Shown here: one piece after another, positions 24,858 to 33,446 of the stretch | How positions within the stretch are numbered: position 1 is the stretch's first letter | Layout: every line of letters starts with the position of its first letter | NCBI GenBank assembly: GCA_900102385.1 | Contig: FNBQ01000010.1 | Coordinates: 33,384 to 97,383, forward strand | DNA from: Bacteroidales bacterium KHT7 | GTDB lineage: Bacteria; Bacteroidota; Bacteroidia; Bacteroidales; Bacteroidaceae | Direction: 5' to 3' | Length of the DNA stretch: 64,000 nucleotides | Translations under genes and position numbers: made by a program | Notes under the pieces: generated by a model | Seen by the model: the letters and a program-made list of their open reading frames with translations, nothing else | Told to the model about the DNA's origin: nothing | The model's database searches: none

Positions 24858-25505
24858 ATGAAATTTTTGTCTAAGGGACGACTTGCTGTCGCTATCATTG
24901 TGTTGGTGCTGGTCATCGACCAGATTATAAAAATTAAGGTGAAGACGAGCATGTGTCTGCACGAGATGATTCACGTTACCGACTGGTTCTACATTCTCTT
25001 TACCGAGAATCGTGGAATGGCTTTTGGTATGGAAATCTTCAGCAAGTTGTTCCTTACTAGTTTCCGACTGGTAGCCGTGGGCTACATGAGCTACTTTATC
25101 TGGAAACGACTAAAACTTGGCGCAAGCTGGGGATTTACCGTGTGCATCGCGCTCATCATAGCCGGTGCTGCCGGAAACATCTTCGACAGCGTCTTTTATG
25201 GACTTATTTTCGACGAGAGCACGCCATACTCGGTTGCTCACTTCGTTAACTTCGGACACGGGTACGAGAGCCTGTTCATGGGAAGCGTGGTGGATATGTT
25301 CTACTTTCCGCTCATCGAGACCGAATGGCCTACATGGATGCCTTTCGTTGGCGGAGAGCACTTCGTATTCTTCAGTCCGATATTTAACTTTGCCGATGCT
25401 GCCATAAGCGTAGGCGTTGCGGTGCTTATCGTCTTCTATCACAAGGAGTTCAGCAAGGCACTCGAGAATAATAACGAAAAAACAGAACAGGAGCAGGAGG
25501 CATGA
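24858..25505 (+). CDS. lspA: Lipoprotein signal peptidase (signal peptidase II)
   Basis: Protein of 215 residues with four hydrophobic segments. The catalytic aspartates lie in GAAGNIFDS and NFADAAISVG, as in other LspA proteins, and TENRGMAFGM near residue 55 matches the conserved N-R-G-x-x-F-G motif. It cleaves prolipoprotein signal peptides in the inner membrane after diacylglyceryl modification, relevant here because many lipoproteins are encoded in this window. It is larger than E. coli LspA because of an insertion before the second aspartate (around SVAHFVNFGHGYESLFMG). It overlaps the next gene by 4 bases. Confidence 0.95.
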   Translation: MKFLSKGRLAVAIIVLVLVIDQIIKIKVKTSMCLHEMIHVTDWFYILFTENRGMAFGMEIFSKLFLTSFRLVAVGYMSYFIWKRLKLGASWGFTVCIALIIAGAAGNIFDSVFYGLIFDESTPYSVAHFVNFGHGYESLFMGSVVDMFYFPLIETEWPTWMPFVGGEHFVFFSPIFNFADAAISVGVAVLIVFYHKEFSKALENNNEKTEQEQEA

Positions 25506-26446
25506 GAATACGTTGCTGTTTGATGACGGCTTGCCTTGTTGCCATGCTTGCTGCATGCAAAGGCGGCGATAAACCTAATATCTCATCGGGAAAGATGGAG
25601 GAGTTGCTGTACGACTATACCTTGGTAGATGGTATCTGTCAGGAACAGCATCCCGGCGACTCTGCTTTTCTGAAGGCTTATCGCGAGGCTATCTTCAAAA
25701 AACACGACGTAACTGAGGCTGAGTTTGACTCGAGCCTGAAATGGTACATGAGGCATCCCGACGAGATGTACGACATTTACGATGCCATCTCGAAGAAGAT
25801 TGAGGAGAAGCAGGAGGCTCTGACCGGAGAGCATCACGGCGGATTCTACGAGGAGGTGTATGCCACAACCGGCGACACGGCCAACATCTGGAAGGATTCT
25901 CCGTACTTGGTGCTGTCGAACGTTGTCGGAAAGAATCTGTACCGCTTCAGCATACCTGTCGATACGGCTTTCCACATGTACGACAAGTTTGAGTGGCGAC
26001 TTACTGCCACTTATCTCGACAAGCGTGGAGAGCATCGTCCGTTGGTAATGGGCTTGAAGGGCAAGTTTACCAACGATTCGATTGTAGGGGCAACGCGTAC
26101 AATCTATTCTAACAGCGCGGCTGTGCTTACGCTAAACTGCGATTCGGCTTACACCATGAAGCAGATGGACGGATTCATACTTCTGCCGGGCAATACGAAG
26201 GATTTTTCAGCCGATGTGCTTCTAACGCGCATTATTCTGCTGCGCTATCATCGAAAGGAAGAAGACCTTCCGCAAAACCGCTTCAAGAAACTTCAGGAAG
26301 AGAAGCCTAAAACCGAGGCGAAGGATACGGCGGTCTCTGCCGTTCCCGTAAGCGTTGGAAGTATTCCGAAGGGAGTTATTCCGAACGTGAAACCTATGAA
26401 CCGACCGATTCCGATAAAGGAGCAGATAAAAGAGGCAAAAAATTAA
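25502..26446 (+). CDS. DUF4296 domain lipoprotein
   Basis: Protein of 314 residues. The signal peptide ends in a lipobox, MLAACKGG, so the mature protein should be lipidated at Cys19. The region KMEELLYDYTLVDGI..YREAIFKKHDVTEAEFDSSLKWYMRHP is the DUF4296 pattern. The C-terminal third is rich in Lys, Pro and Val and seems disordered. No function is known, but the position after lspA is common in Bacteroidales. It starts inside the lspA stop codon. Confidence 0.88.
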   Translation: MRIRCCLMTACLVAMLAACKGGDKPNISSGKMEELLYDYTLVDGICQEQHPGDSAFLKAYREAIFKKHDVTEAEFDSSLKWYMRHPDEMYDIYDAISKKIEEKQEALTGEHHGGFYEEVYATTGDTANIWKDSPYLVLSNVVGKNLYRFSIPVDTAFHMYDKFEWRLTATYLDKRGEHRPLVMGLKGKFTNDSIVGATRTIYSNSAAVLTLNCDSAYTMKQMDGFILLPGNTKDFSADVLLTRIILLRYHRKEEDLPQNRFKKLQEEKPKTEAKDTAVSAVPVSVGSIPKGVIPNVKPMNRPIPIKEQIKEAKN

Positions 26447-26470
26447 CCCCCATAAAACTCAGGACTCGTT

Positions 26471-28972
26471 ATGAAACGAATCGTTTCTTTTTTATGTATC
26501 TTGTGGCTTGGCATCTCGATGCACGCAGGCAACTTAGGCACGGTTACAACGTACGATGAGTCTTGTGGCATGTCGCAATGGCACATCACGCAGATGTTGC
26601 AAGACGGCGAGGGCTACATCTGGTTTGCAACATGGAACGGACTGAACCGCTTTGACGGATACGAACTTGTGAATTTCAAGTCGCGTTCGCTGGCTTCGGA
26701 CCGCATACGCAACATCTGCCTTAACGAGAGGGGCAACCTGTGGTGCAAGATAGAGGACGATGTGTACGAATTCGACCTCAAAAACTACAAGTTCACTCCC
26801 GTTCCGGAAAGCGAAAAGGAAACAATCAAGAAAATTGTGGATGTGTCTTCTACATCGTTCTTTACAGGAAACGATATGGAGCGAAGAATGACCGACAGAC
26901 AGGGAAACCATTGGCTTTTCTGCAAAAATACGTTCTGCCGCGTCGATTCGTCAGAAGGAAAAGGATTCTACATTCCGCAACCAAAGCCTTCGAAGATTAA
27001 GGCTTTCTTGCGCGACAACAAAAACCGTTACTGGATAACGACGATGGAAGATGCGACTGTGAGAGTCTATTCTTCTGATAATCATCTTATTGGCTACCTG
27101 AACCAGCAGGGAAGAATTCAGCCGACGGCAGTAAGCCTGAAGAATGCCGTTTACAGCATGATGCAACTTTCCGACGGAACGATATTGATGGGCACGAAGC
27201 CCGGAAGTCTTATCAGACTGAAAGAAACAGCCGACAGACAGTTTAGTATGAGTACTATAAATGTCGATTGCAACGGCGTTTACGACATAAAGCAAGATGC
27301 CAAAGGCAGAATTTGGCTGGCTACCTTCAGCGACGGACTGAAATTTATTGGCGACATAAAGGCAGACAAACCGCAAGTCGAGTCGGTTGAGAGTACCTAT
27401 CTGAAAAAATTCAGACAGATGATGTTTGTTGGCAACACGCTGCTCGTTACGAGTACCCACGGACTACTTGTCGGCGATGTGTCGGGCAACAATCTCCGTA
27501 AGATGAAATTTGTAACGCATAGCGTTGAGCCTGAGCGAGAAAGCAGCATAGACTGTAATGCCACGATGGCTATGCTCCGCGACAAGAAAGGGCGCATCTT
27601 CATCACTACCGAGAGTGGCGGAGTAAATATGATTGAATCGCCTAATCTGCTATCTAAAAAACTGAATTTCAAACATTTCAATACTTCTGACGGATTTCCT
27701 ACCGACATCACTTTTGTGATGGCCGAGATTGGCGAACGCCTCTTCATCGTTGCCAATACGCAGATAATAGAGTTTAATCCTGACAGAAATCCGCGCGAGG
27801 CCGTCTGCTACGACCGCTTTTTCTGGCACAATGATATTCTGTTTACCGAGGCTATTCCTCTTGTTGCGCCCGACGGTAACATTCTGTTCGGAACGGAATC
27901 TGGGGCAATATCCATCAATCCTAAAGAACTGAAAAAGAGTGCGGAAGCACCACATCTTGTCTTTACCGGCTATATGGTTCGCACCTCTGAGGGCGATTCG
28001 CAGGGCAAAGGCAAGATAAACCGACTAATCCGCAAGGGCGACAACATCGTTCTTCAGCCTTGGCAGCGCGACATCACGATTTATTTCTCGTCGCTCGACT
28101 ACAAAGCGCCAGAGCACATTCTCTATTCGGCTGTATTGTTGAACAAGAAGAACGCAAAGCCGACGAAAGACGATTTTCCGACTGCCGGGAAGAACCGTTC
28201 TATAAGCCTCTACAATCTTGCTCCCGGAAAGTACACGCTCTGGGTTACGGCTACGAATTCAGACGGCGTTTGGGGCGATGTGGAGAAAGATGCCATTGCG
28301 CTAAACATCGAGGTTGTGCCAACATTCTGGGAGACTCCGCTTGCCACAATGATGTATGTTCTCATCGTCTTTGTCGTGATTTTCATCATCGTTTACACCA
28401 TTTTTTACATCCGCGAGATAAAGAAGAATCAGAACGAAACGCTTCAGGCATATCTGTCTATGCTCCAATCGTCGGGTGCATCTGCCAAGAAAGTAGAAAA
28501 AATTGGTCAGCCGCAGGAGCAAGGTGGTAATTTTGATTCAACGGCAGGTGGTAAAAATGATTCAGAAGAGAATGAAATATCTGAAAATGAGGTGCATATT
28601 GAGCCTCAGAAAGAAGAGTCCGTTCAGGTTATCGCCCCTCGTAAGATAAGTGCCGAGGACGACCTTTTTATGAAGCGCGTGCTTGCTTTTGTTGATGAAC
28701 ACATAGGTGATTCGGACGTGAATATAAACGATATGGCATCGGCTGCGGCAACAAGTCGCTCGGGCCTGAATCGCAAGATGAAGGAGTTAATGGGCATAAC
28801 ACCAGCCGATTTTATGCGTGAGGCACGAATGAAAAAGGCCTGCAAGATGCTGAAGGAAACAGACGAGAGTATAACCGAAATTGCCTTCAGTTGCGGCTTT
28901 AGCGATGCAAAATATTTCAGCAAATGCTTTAAGGCAAGCATAGGTGTTTCGCCTACCGACTATCGAAAATAA
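26471..28972 (+). CDS. Membrane-spanning propeller sensor with AraC output domain
   Basis: Protein of 833 residues. A signal peptide (to about residue 20) is followed by beta-propeller repeats of the two-component regulator type (ITQMLQDGEGYIWFATWNGLNRFDGYEL near 36-65 and further reg_prop-like units to about 530). A Y_Y_Y-type domain (about 535-618), one transmembrane helix (about 626-648), a charged linker and a C-terminal AraC/XylS helix-turn-helix domain (about 727-833) follow. Unlike classical hybrid two-component systems it has no histidine kinase or receiver domain. I infer a periplasmic ligand sensor that controls a membrane-tethered DNA-binding domain. It starts 24 bases after the DUF4296 gene. 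Confidence 0.88.
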   Translation: MKRIVSFLCILWLGISMHAGNLGTVTTYDESCGMSQWHITQMLQDGEGYIWFATWNGLNRFDGYELVNFKSRSLASDRIRNICLNERGNLWCKIEDDVYEFDLKNYKFTPVPESEKETIKKIVDVSSTSFFTGNDMERRMTDRQGNHWLFCKNTFCRVDSSEGKGFYIPQPKPSKIKAFLRDNKNRYWITTMEDATVRVYSSDNHLIGYLNQQGRIQPTAVSLKNAVYSMMQLSDGTILMGTKPGSLIRLKETADRQFSMSTINVDCNGVYDIKQDAKGRIWLATFSDGLKFIGDIKADKPQVESVESTYLKKFRQMMFVGNTLLVTSTHGLLVGDVSGNNLRKMKFVTHSVEPERESSIDCNATMAMLRDKKGRIFITTESGGVNMIESPNLLSKKLNFKHFNTSDGFPTDITFVMAEIGERLFIVANTQIIEFNPDRNPREAVCYDRFFWHNDILFTEAIPLVAPDGNILFGTESGAISINPKELKKSAEAPHLVFTGYMVRTSEGDSQGKGKINRLIRKGDNIVLQPWQRDITIYFSSLDYKAPEHILYSAVLLNKKNAKPTKDDFPTAGKNRSISLYNLAPGKYTLWVTATNSDGVWGDVEKDAIALNIEVVPTFWETPLATMMYVLIVFVVIFIIVYTIFYIREIKKNQNETLQAYLSMLQSSGASAKKVEKIGQPQEQGGNFDSTAGGKNDSEENEISENEVHIEPQKEESVQVIAPRKISAEDDLFMKRVLAFVDEHIGDSDVNINDMASAAATSRSGLNRKMKELMGITPADFMREARMKKACKMLKETDESITEIAFSCGFSDAKYFSKCFKASIGVSPTDYRK

Positions 28973-28996
28973 ACATCCAAATTGTGGTAATTATTG

Positions 28997-29033
28997 GTCA
29001 GACTTCGCTTTTTGCGTTGTTTGACTTTTTTTT
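28997..29033 (+). terminator. Rho-independent terminator after AraC-type sensor
   Basis: GTCAGACTTCGC pairs with GCGTTGTTTGAC (two T-T mismatches and one wobble) across a TTTTT loop and is followed by eight T residues. It lies 24 bases after the stop codon. Confidence 0.75.
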
Positions 29034-29059
29034 GCACCACATTTGGCGCGTTTCTCGCC

Positions 29060-29240
29060 TTTGTTTTTTTGGCTTTCGCTTATCTTTGCCATCAGAAAAA
29101 GAACATAATTGAAAAAGTGATATCTATATTATGGTGTTTTAGACAAATGATTTTTAGATTTATTTTTTGTAATACTTAACCATGAAACTTTGAATATAAA
29201 TAAAGTCCTCCCGTGCAAAACGTGGAGGACTTGTTTATTT
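29060..29240 (+). ncRNA. Candidate small RNA between convergent genes
   Basis: TTTG at 29060-29063 and TATCTTTG at 29081-29088, 17 bases apart, form a good Bacteroidota promoter with no downstream gene on the plus strand. The only downstream signal is the hairpin at 29203-29232 followed by TGTTTATTTTT. A transcript of about 140 bases (about 29095-29240) is possible. No conserved RNA fold was recognised. The promoter could instead be fortuitous. Confidence 0.3.
29203..29232 (-). terminator. Terminator of the NhaC-type gene
   Basis: AAGTCCTCC / GGAGGACTT forms a 9-bp stem with a 12-base loop, 24 bases beyond the stop codon of the leftward antiporter gene. The minus strand continues with CTTTATTTA. 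On the plus strand it could also end the candidate small RNA. Confidence 0.75.
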
Positions 29241-29255
29241 TTATGCCGTTTCTGG

Positions 29256-30548
29256 TTATGCCGAATATTTCCGCGGATATCTGAAGATTATTGCCAAGAA
29301 AGCAACAAATCCCATGCACATAGGGTAGTAGAGATAGCCCATGATAGAGATTGGCGATATCTCTGCCAATTTCGACGCCATGAGCAGCTGCGCTCCGTAA
29401 GGTATAAGTCCTTGCGTAAAGCACGAGAAGGTGTCGAGGATACTTGCGCTTCGACGAGGGTCTACGTTGAATTTGGTGGCAATATTCCGTGCTATCGGGC
29501 CGGTCGTTATTACCGCCACCGTATTGTTTGCCGTACACATGTTGGCAATTATTACCAGAACGGCGATGCACATCTCGGCTCCGCGCTTGCTGTTTACATG
29601 CTTCAGCAGAAAGCGGGTGATGAACTCAATTCCGCCGTTGTATCTTATCAGTTCCAACATTCCGCCGGCAAGCAGGGTTACTATTATAAGTTCGCTCATG
29701 CCCAAGATGCCGTCGCCCATGCTGCTGAACCACGAAAATACCGTAAACTGCCCCGTAATCAGTCCGATAACGCCTGTGAGGATGATGCCGAGAAACAGCA
29801 CAATCATCACGTTCACGCCGAAGATAACGGTTATCAGTACGGTAAGATACGGTATGATATTAAGCCATTTAACGTCTGGAATCTGCTGCGGAGAATGGAT
29901 GTCGAGGCCAAGCACGATGTACGCAATCATTACGATGATGGCAGCCGGCATAACGATTCTGAAGTTGACCTTGAACTTGTCGCGCATCTTGCAGCCTTGC
30001 GTCTGCGTGGCTATTATCGTTGTGTCGGATATAAACGACAGATTGTCGCCGAAGAATGCTCCGCCTACAACCGTTGCCACAATCATAGGCAGACTTGCTC
30101 CCGTCTCGGCGGCTATTCCGGCGGCTACAGGGGTTAGGGCTACGGTTGTTCCTACCGATGTTCCGATGGCAAGCGAGATGAAGCACGATGCCAGAAACAG
30201 TCCTGGAAGCAGCATGTTGTCGGGCATTATGCGAAGGGTGAAGTTTACGGTCGCATCTATCGCGCCCATGCTCTTGGCTGCTCCGGCAAATGCTCCGGCA
30301 AGGATGAAAATCCACATCATCAGCATCATCGTTTGGTTGCCTGCTCCGGCAGAGAACAACTTTATTCGCTCGTCGAGAGTCTTGTGACGGGTTATGGCAA
30401 TGGCAAATACTGCCGATGTAAGGAATGCAACTGTTATTGGTATCTTATAGAAATCCTGAAGAATGATGGATGTCAGCAGATACATGCAAAGAAAAACGGC
30501 CAGAGGGCTTAGTGCTAATAAACTACTTTTTGTTTCTATTTGTTTCAT
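29256..30548 (-). CDS. NhaC-type Na+/H+ antiporter family protein
   Basis: Protein of 430 residues with about eleven hydrophobic segments, an inner-membrane secondary transporter. The start MKQIETKSSLLALSPL at 30548 is preferred over an upstream in-frame ATG at 30581, which would lie beyond the predicted -7 box. GTSVGTTVALTPVAAGI, GGAFFGDNLSFISDTTI and CTANNTVAVITTGPI match the Na_H_antiporter (NhaC) family. Substrate specificity (Na+/H+ or an amino-acid exchange as in MleN-like relatives) cannot be decided. Confidence 0.9.
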   Translation of the reverse strand: MKQIETKSSLLALSPLAVFLCMYLLTSIILQDFYKIPITVAFLTSAVFAIAITRHKTLDERIKLFSAGAGNQTMMLMMWIFILAGAFAGAAKSMGAIDATVNFTLRIMPDNMLLPGLFLASCFISLAIGTSVGTTVALTPVAAGIAAETGASLPMIVATVVGGAFFGDNLSFISDTTIIATQTQGCKMRDKFKVNFRIVMPAAIIVMIAYIVLGLDIHSPQQIPDVKWLNIIPYLTVLITVIFGVNVMIVLFLGIILTGVIGLITGQFTVFSWFSSMGDGILGMSELIIVTLLAGGMLELIRYNGGIEFITRFLLKHVNSKRGAEMCIAVLVIIANMCTANNTVAVITTGPIARNIATKFNVDPRRSASILDTFSCFTQGLIPYGAQLLMASKLAEISPISIMGYLYYPMCMGFVAFLAIIFRYPRKYSA

Positions 30549-30552
30549 TCTG

Positions 30553-30584
30553 CAAAGATACGGCGATTTTTCGGTCTCCACAAT
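30553..30584 (-). promoter_or_regulatory. Promoter of the NhaC-type gene
   Basis: On the minus strand ATTG and TATCTTTG are separated by 20 bases. The -7 box ends only four bases before the ATG at 30548, so the transcript would be leaderless or nearly so. The rest of the gap to 30889 holds unrecognised DNA and then the duplicated segment that starts at 30730. Confidence 0.6.
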
Positions 30585-30729
30585 AGTATGAATATACTAT
30601 TATTATGCCATGTTTATGGTATTGCGTATTTTGAGAATGTGCAGAAGGGATTGTCTTGCGTTTGGTTGATGTTTCTGTTTTCTTCGGGTTTCCTTCGGGA
30701 TTCGTTCGGGATTTTCTTGTTGAAAAAGA

Positions 30730-30838
30730 CAAGATTTTTCGTTGGGATATTCGGTGGATTTCTGGTAGCTTAAAATAATTACTCCATGTCAATTTGTGAG
30801 ATTATGTTTCATATTTTGAGCAACAGAGATTCGGGAAA
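30730..30838. repeat. Direct repeat, left copy, downstream of LRR gene
   Basis: About 100 bases from CAAGATTTTTCG to CAACAGAGATT are repeated almost exactly at 35429-35530. Each copy lies just downstream of an LRR_5 gene. It marks the left boundary of a segmental duplication that includes the gene, its terminator and its promoter. Confidence 0.85.
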
Positions 30839-30839
30839 A

Positions 30840-30880
30840 AAGATAAGACCACGCTTTTTGTAATGGCGTGGTCTTATCTT
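30840..30880 (-). terminator. Terminator of LRR gene 1
   Basis: A 15-bp perfect stem AAGATAAGACCACGC / GCGTGGTCTTATCTT with an 11-base loop, flanked by A/T runs so that it can act in both directions. The same hairpin recurs at 33158-33196 and 35540-35578. Confidence 0.9.
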
Positions 30881-30889
30881 AAAAAAAAA

Positions 30890-32968
30890 TCAATCTAAAC
30901 GGATTTTGTAAGTATTTTGCCCAATCTTTACGATTGCAACAGAACCCGATTTTAAGTTTGTGTTAATTACGGCTGAACCGTTTCTTATAGCAGTTGTGCC
31001 AATCAATTGCCCGTTAATGGTATATATGCTTACCTTTTCGCCATCAGCATCGCTTTTTACTATGATATTGCTTCCGTTGGCTACTATGTTATAATCGTTT
31101 GTTGATGTTGCATCTATTTGTGTTGTTGCATCCTCTATTGGCAGAATTTTGCCAAACCACCTCCATGGAGCAATTGCTTTGTATTCGTTAATAGCAGAGG
31201 CTGGAACATAGAGAGTGGCGTAATTTATGGTGCCATGAATACCGAATGCGTTTTCGTTTGTTTCTGGTAATTTTGTTGCGTAACAGTAAACAGTTTTTAA
31301 GTTCTTGCAGTCATAGAAAGCGTCTTCTCCAATGTTAGTCACGCTGTTCGGTATAGTAATGGATGTAAGTCCCGTGCATCCATAGAAAGCCTTGTCTCCG
31401 ATTCTAGTCACGCTGTTCGGTATAGTAATGGATGTAAGTCCCGTGCATCCATAGAAAGCGCCGGATCCGATTCTAGTCACGCTGTTCGGTATAGTAACGG
31501 ATGTAAGTCCCGAGCAGCTAGCAAAAGCGTAGTCTCCGATGTTAGTCACATTGTTCGGTATAGTAATGGATGTTAGTCCGCAGCCAGAGAAAACCCCGTC
31601 TTCGATGCTGGTCACGCTGTTTGGTATAGTAATGGATGTAAGTTCAGAACAGTAACTGAAAGCGTGGGATCCGATGGTAGTCACGCTATTCGGTATAGTA
31701 ATGGATGTAAGTCCCGTGCAACCAGAGAAAGCGTTGTCTCCAATGGTAGTCACGCTATTCGGTATAGTAATGGATGTAAGTCCAGGACAGTAAATGAAAG
31801 TGCGGTATTCAATGCTAGTCACGCTATTCGGTATATTAATGGATATAAGTCCAGAACAGTAACTGAAAGCGCCGTATCCAATACTAGTCACGCTATTCGG
31901 TATAGTAATGGATGTAAGTCCAGGACAGTAAATGAAAGTGCGGTATTCAATGCTAGTCACGCTATTCGGTATATTAATGGATATAAGTCCAGAACAGTAA
32001 CTGAAAGCGCCGTATCCAATACTAGTCACGCTATTCGGTATAGTAATGGATGTAAGTCCAGAGCAGTCTTGGAAAGCTCTTTCACCAATGTTAGTAATAC
32101 TGTTTGGAATAGAATAAGTTGTCTCTTTTCCTAGATACCTTACAAGAGCATTGCCTTTTATACAAATGCCTGATTCTGTTCTTACATCACAAACAGTTAA
32201 TCCTGAAGGGGTGATATTGCTTTGATTGTGAAAGTTTTCTTTTGTTACATAGCAGTCATAGAAAGCGTCTTCTCCAATGTTAGTCACGCTGTTCGGTATA
32301 GTAATGGATGTAAGTCCCGTGCATCCAGAGAAAGCGTATTGTCCAATGCTAGTCACGCTATTCGGTATAGTGATGGATGTAAGTCCCGTGCAGCCAGAGA
32401 AAACACTATTTTCAATGCTAATTACGCTGTTTGGTATAGTAATGGATGTGAGTCCAGAGCAGTATTGGAAAGCGTATTCTCCAATGCTAGTCACGCTGTT
32501 AGGTAAAGTAATGGATGTAAGTTCAGGACAGTATTGGAAAGCGTATTCTCCAATGCTAGTCACGCTGTTAGGTAAAGTAATGGATGTAAGTTCAGGACAG
32601 TATTGGAAAGCGTATTCTCCAATGCTAGTCACGCTGTTAGGTAAAGTAATGGATGTAAGTTCAGGACAGTATTGGAAAGCGTATTCTCCAATGCTAGTCA
32701 CGCTGTTAGGTATTGTAACGGATGTAAGTCCCGTGCAGCAATAGAAAGCCAAGTATCCGATGCTGGTCACGCTATATTGGTTATCATTGTAAGTGACGGT
32801 TTCTGGAATTATAGCATCACCTGAATATAGTCTATTCGATGCGACTTCGGCAGTTTTGTCCTCATCAAACAAATTGTAATTTATGCCGTCAATCTTTACA
32901 CCATAAGCATCTGCACTTGCTACCAATGGTAGCAGTAATGTAAAAATAAAAAGTAATAATTTCTTCAT
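30890..32968 (-). CDS. BspA-type leucine-rich repeat surface protein (LRR_5)
   Basis: Protein of 692 residues from the ATG at 32968. The signal peptide is [19 protein letters not shown]; upstream in-frame ATGs add nothing plausible. The body is an array of 23-residue TpLRR/LRR_5 repeats ([23 protein letters not shown]). The C-terminal 75 residues ([36 protein letters not shown]) resemble a type IX secretion sorting domain. Unlike the DUF285 group, this suggests attachment to the cell surface. Several repeats are identical at the DNA level. Paralogue of the gene at 35588-37300. Confidence 0.93.
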   Translation of the reverse strand: MKKLLLFIFTLLLPLVASADAYGVKIDGINYNLFDEDKTAEVASNRLYSGDAIIPETVTYNDNQYSVTSIGYLAFYCCTGLTSVTIPNSVTSIGEYAFQYCPELTSITLPNSVTSIGEYAFQYCPELTSITLPNSVTSIGEYAFQYCPELTSITLPNSVTSIGEYAFQYCSGLTSITIPNSVISIENSVFSGCTGLTSITIPNSVTSIGQYAFSGCTGLTSITIPNSVTNIGEDAFYDCYVTKENFHNQSNITPSGLTVCDVRTESGICIKGNALVRYLGKETTYSIPNSITNIGERAFQDCSGLTSITIPNSVTSIGYGAFSYCSGLISINIPNSVTSIEYRTFIYCPGLTSITIPNSVTSIGYGAFSYCSGLISINIPNSVTSIEYRTFIYCPGLTSITIPNSVTTIGDNAFSGCTGLTSITIPNSVTTIGSHAFSYCSELTSITIPNSVTSIEDGVFSGCGLTSITIPNNVTNIGDYAFASCSGLTSVTIPNSVTRIGSGAFYGCTGLTSITIPNSVTRIGDKAFYGCTGLTSITIPNSVTNIGEDAFYDCKNLKTVYCYATKLPETNENAFGIHGTINYATLYVPASAINEYKAIAPWRWFGKILPIEDATTQIDATSTNDYNIVANGSNIIVKSDADGEKVSIYTINGQLIGTTAIRNGSAVINTNLKSGSVAIVKIGQNTYKIRLD
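32481..32717. repeat. Perfect 69-bp tandem repeats inside LRR gene 1
   Basis: Three consecutive 69-bp units (32481-32549, 32550-32618, 32619-32687) are identical and a fourth partial unit follows. Each encodes one 23-residue repeat. A separate pair of near-identical 138-bp units occurs at about 31770-32050. Such identity implies recent in-frame expansion. Confidence 0.9.
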
Positions 32969-32998
32969 AATCATTATTGTTAACATTCTATAAATGCA

Positions 32999-33029
32999 CA
33001 AAAGTACAAATTTGCTGAGAGTACGCAAA
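32999..33029 (-). promoter_or_regulatory. Promoter of LRR gene 1
   Basis: Minus-strand TTTG (33026-33029), 19 bases, then TACTTTTG (32999-33006), an excellent Bacteroidota promoter. The leader to the ATG at 32968 is about 25 bases. The same arrangement precedes LRR gene 2. Confidence 0.85.
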
Positions 33030-33060
33030 ATTAATAAGCTGTTTTTGGTGATTTTTCTTA

Positions 33061-33141
33061 CAAACACAAAAAAAAGAGGACTAAATATAGCCCTCTTTTA
33101 CCGTTGCTGAAAACGGATTTTATAGCGTGTGTTTTATAGAA
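33061..33141. repeat. Displaced copy of the uxaA 3' end and terminator
   Basis: This stretch repeats the sequence at about 37387-37467: the AAAAGAGG/CCTCTTTT hairpin, CCGTT..AACGG and the bases through the uxaA stop codon. Here no uxaA precedes it, so it was carried along when the LRR gene plus its upstream DNA was duplicated. Confidence 0.85.
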
Positions 33142-33157
33142 CTTTTTGGGGCAGAAC

Positions 33158-33196
33158 AGATAAGACCACGCTTTTTATAATGGCGTGGTCTTATCT
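33158..33196 (-). terminator. Orphan terminator hairpin of a lost LRR copy
   Basis: The AGATAAGACCACGC / GCGTGGTCTTATCT stem is identical to the terminators of both LRR genes but is followed on the minus strand by no intact gene, only the fragment at 33205-33258. Confidence 0.8.
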
Positions 33197-33204
33197 TAAA
33201 AAAA

Positions 33205-33258
33205 TCAATCTAAGCGGATTTTGTAGGTCTTTTGCCCAATCTTTACGATTGCAACAGT
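33205..33258 (-). pseudogene. C-terminal relic of a third LRR_5 gene
   Basis: Read leftward this encodes [16 protein letters not shown] and a stop, the exact C-terminus of the two LRR paralogues with one change (K for N). Homology ends abruptly near 33258, where DNA leading to the ATPase gene begins. It is the remainder of a third copy replaced or interrupted by the ATPase-RloB cassette. From 33259 to 33400 nothing else is recognised. Confidence 0.85.
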
Positions 33259-33403
33259 TTATAGAAGTTGCTTTGTCGTTTTATGTGGCAAATTAGAGCT
33301 AATTTGCTATCTCAATAATAAACATAAAGTTAAATAAGCGTAAAATCGTATATTGATTACCATATTCAGTAATAATAATGCACAGAATGTGATATATTAT
33401 TCG

Positions 33404-33411
33404 TATTTTTG
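33404..33411 (+). promoter_or_regulatory. -7 box upstream of the ATPase-RloB pair
   Basis: TATTTTTG matches TAnnTTTG and lies 35 bases before the ATG at 33447. No clear TTTG is found 17-20 bases further upstream. Confidence 0.45.
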
Positions 33412-33446
33412 TAGCAAAATTACGATAATAGTCTAAATATTGCAGT

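Noticed and set aside
29190-30387. Two plus-strand frames of more than 310 codons opposite the NhaC-type gene
   Set aside because: Their residue composition is atypical and the minus-strand frame is a clear membrane transporter with family motifs.
31664-32744. Long open frames on the plus strand opposite LRR gene 1 (and 36435-37115 opposite LRR gene 2)
   Set aside because: They exist because the 69-bp repeat has no stop in that frame; the translation is a monotonous repeat, and the minus-strand frame has signal peptide, LRR_5 repeats and a sorting domain.
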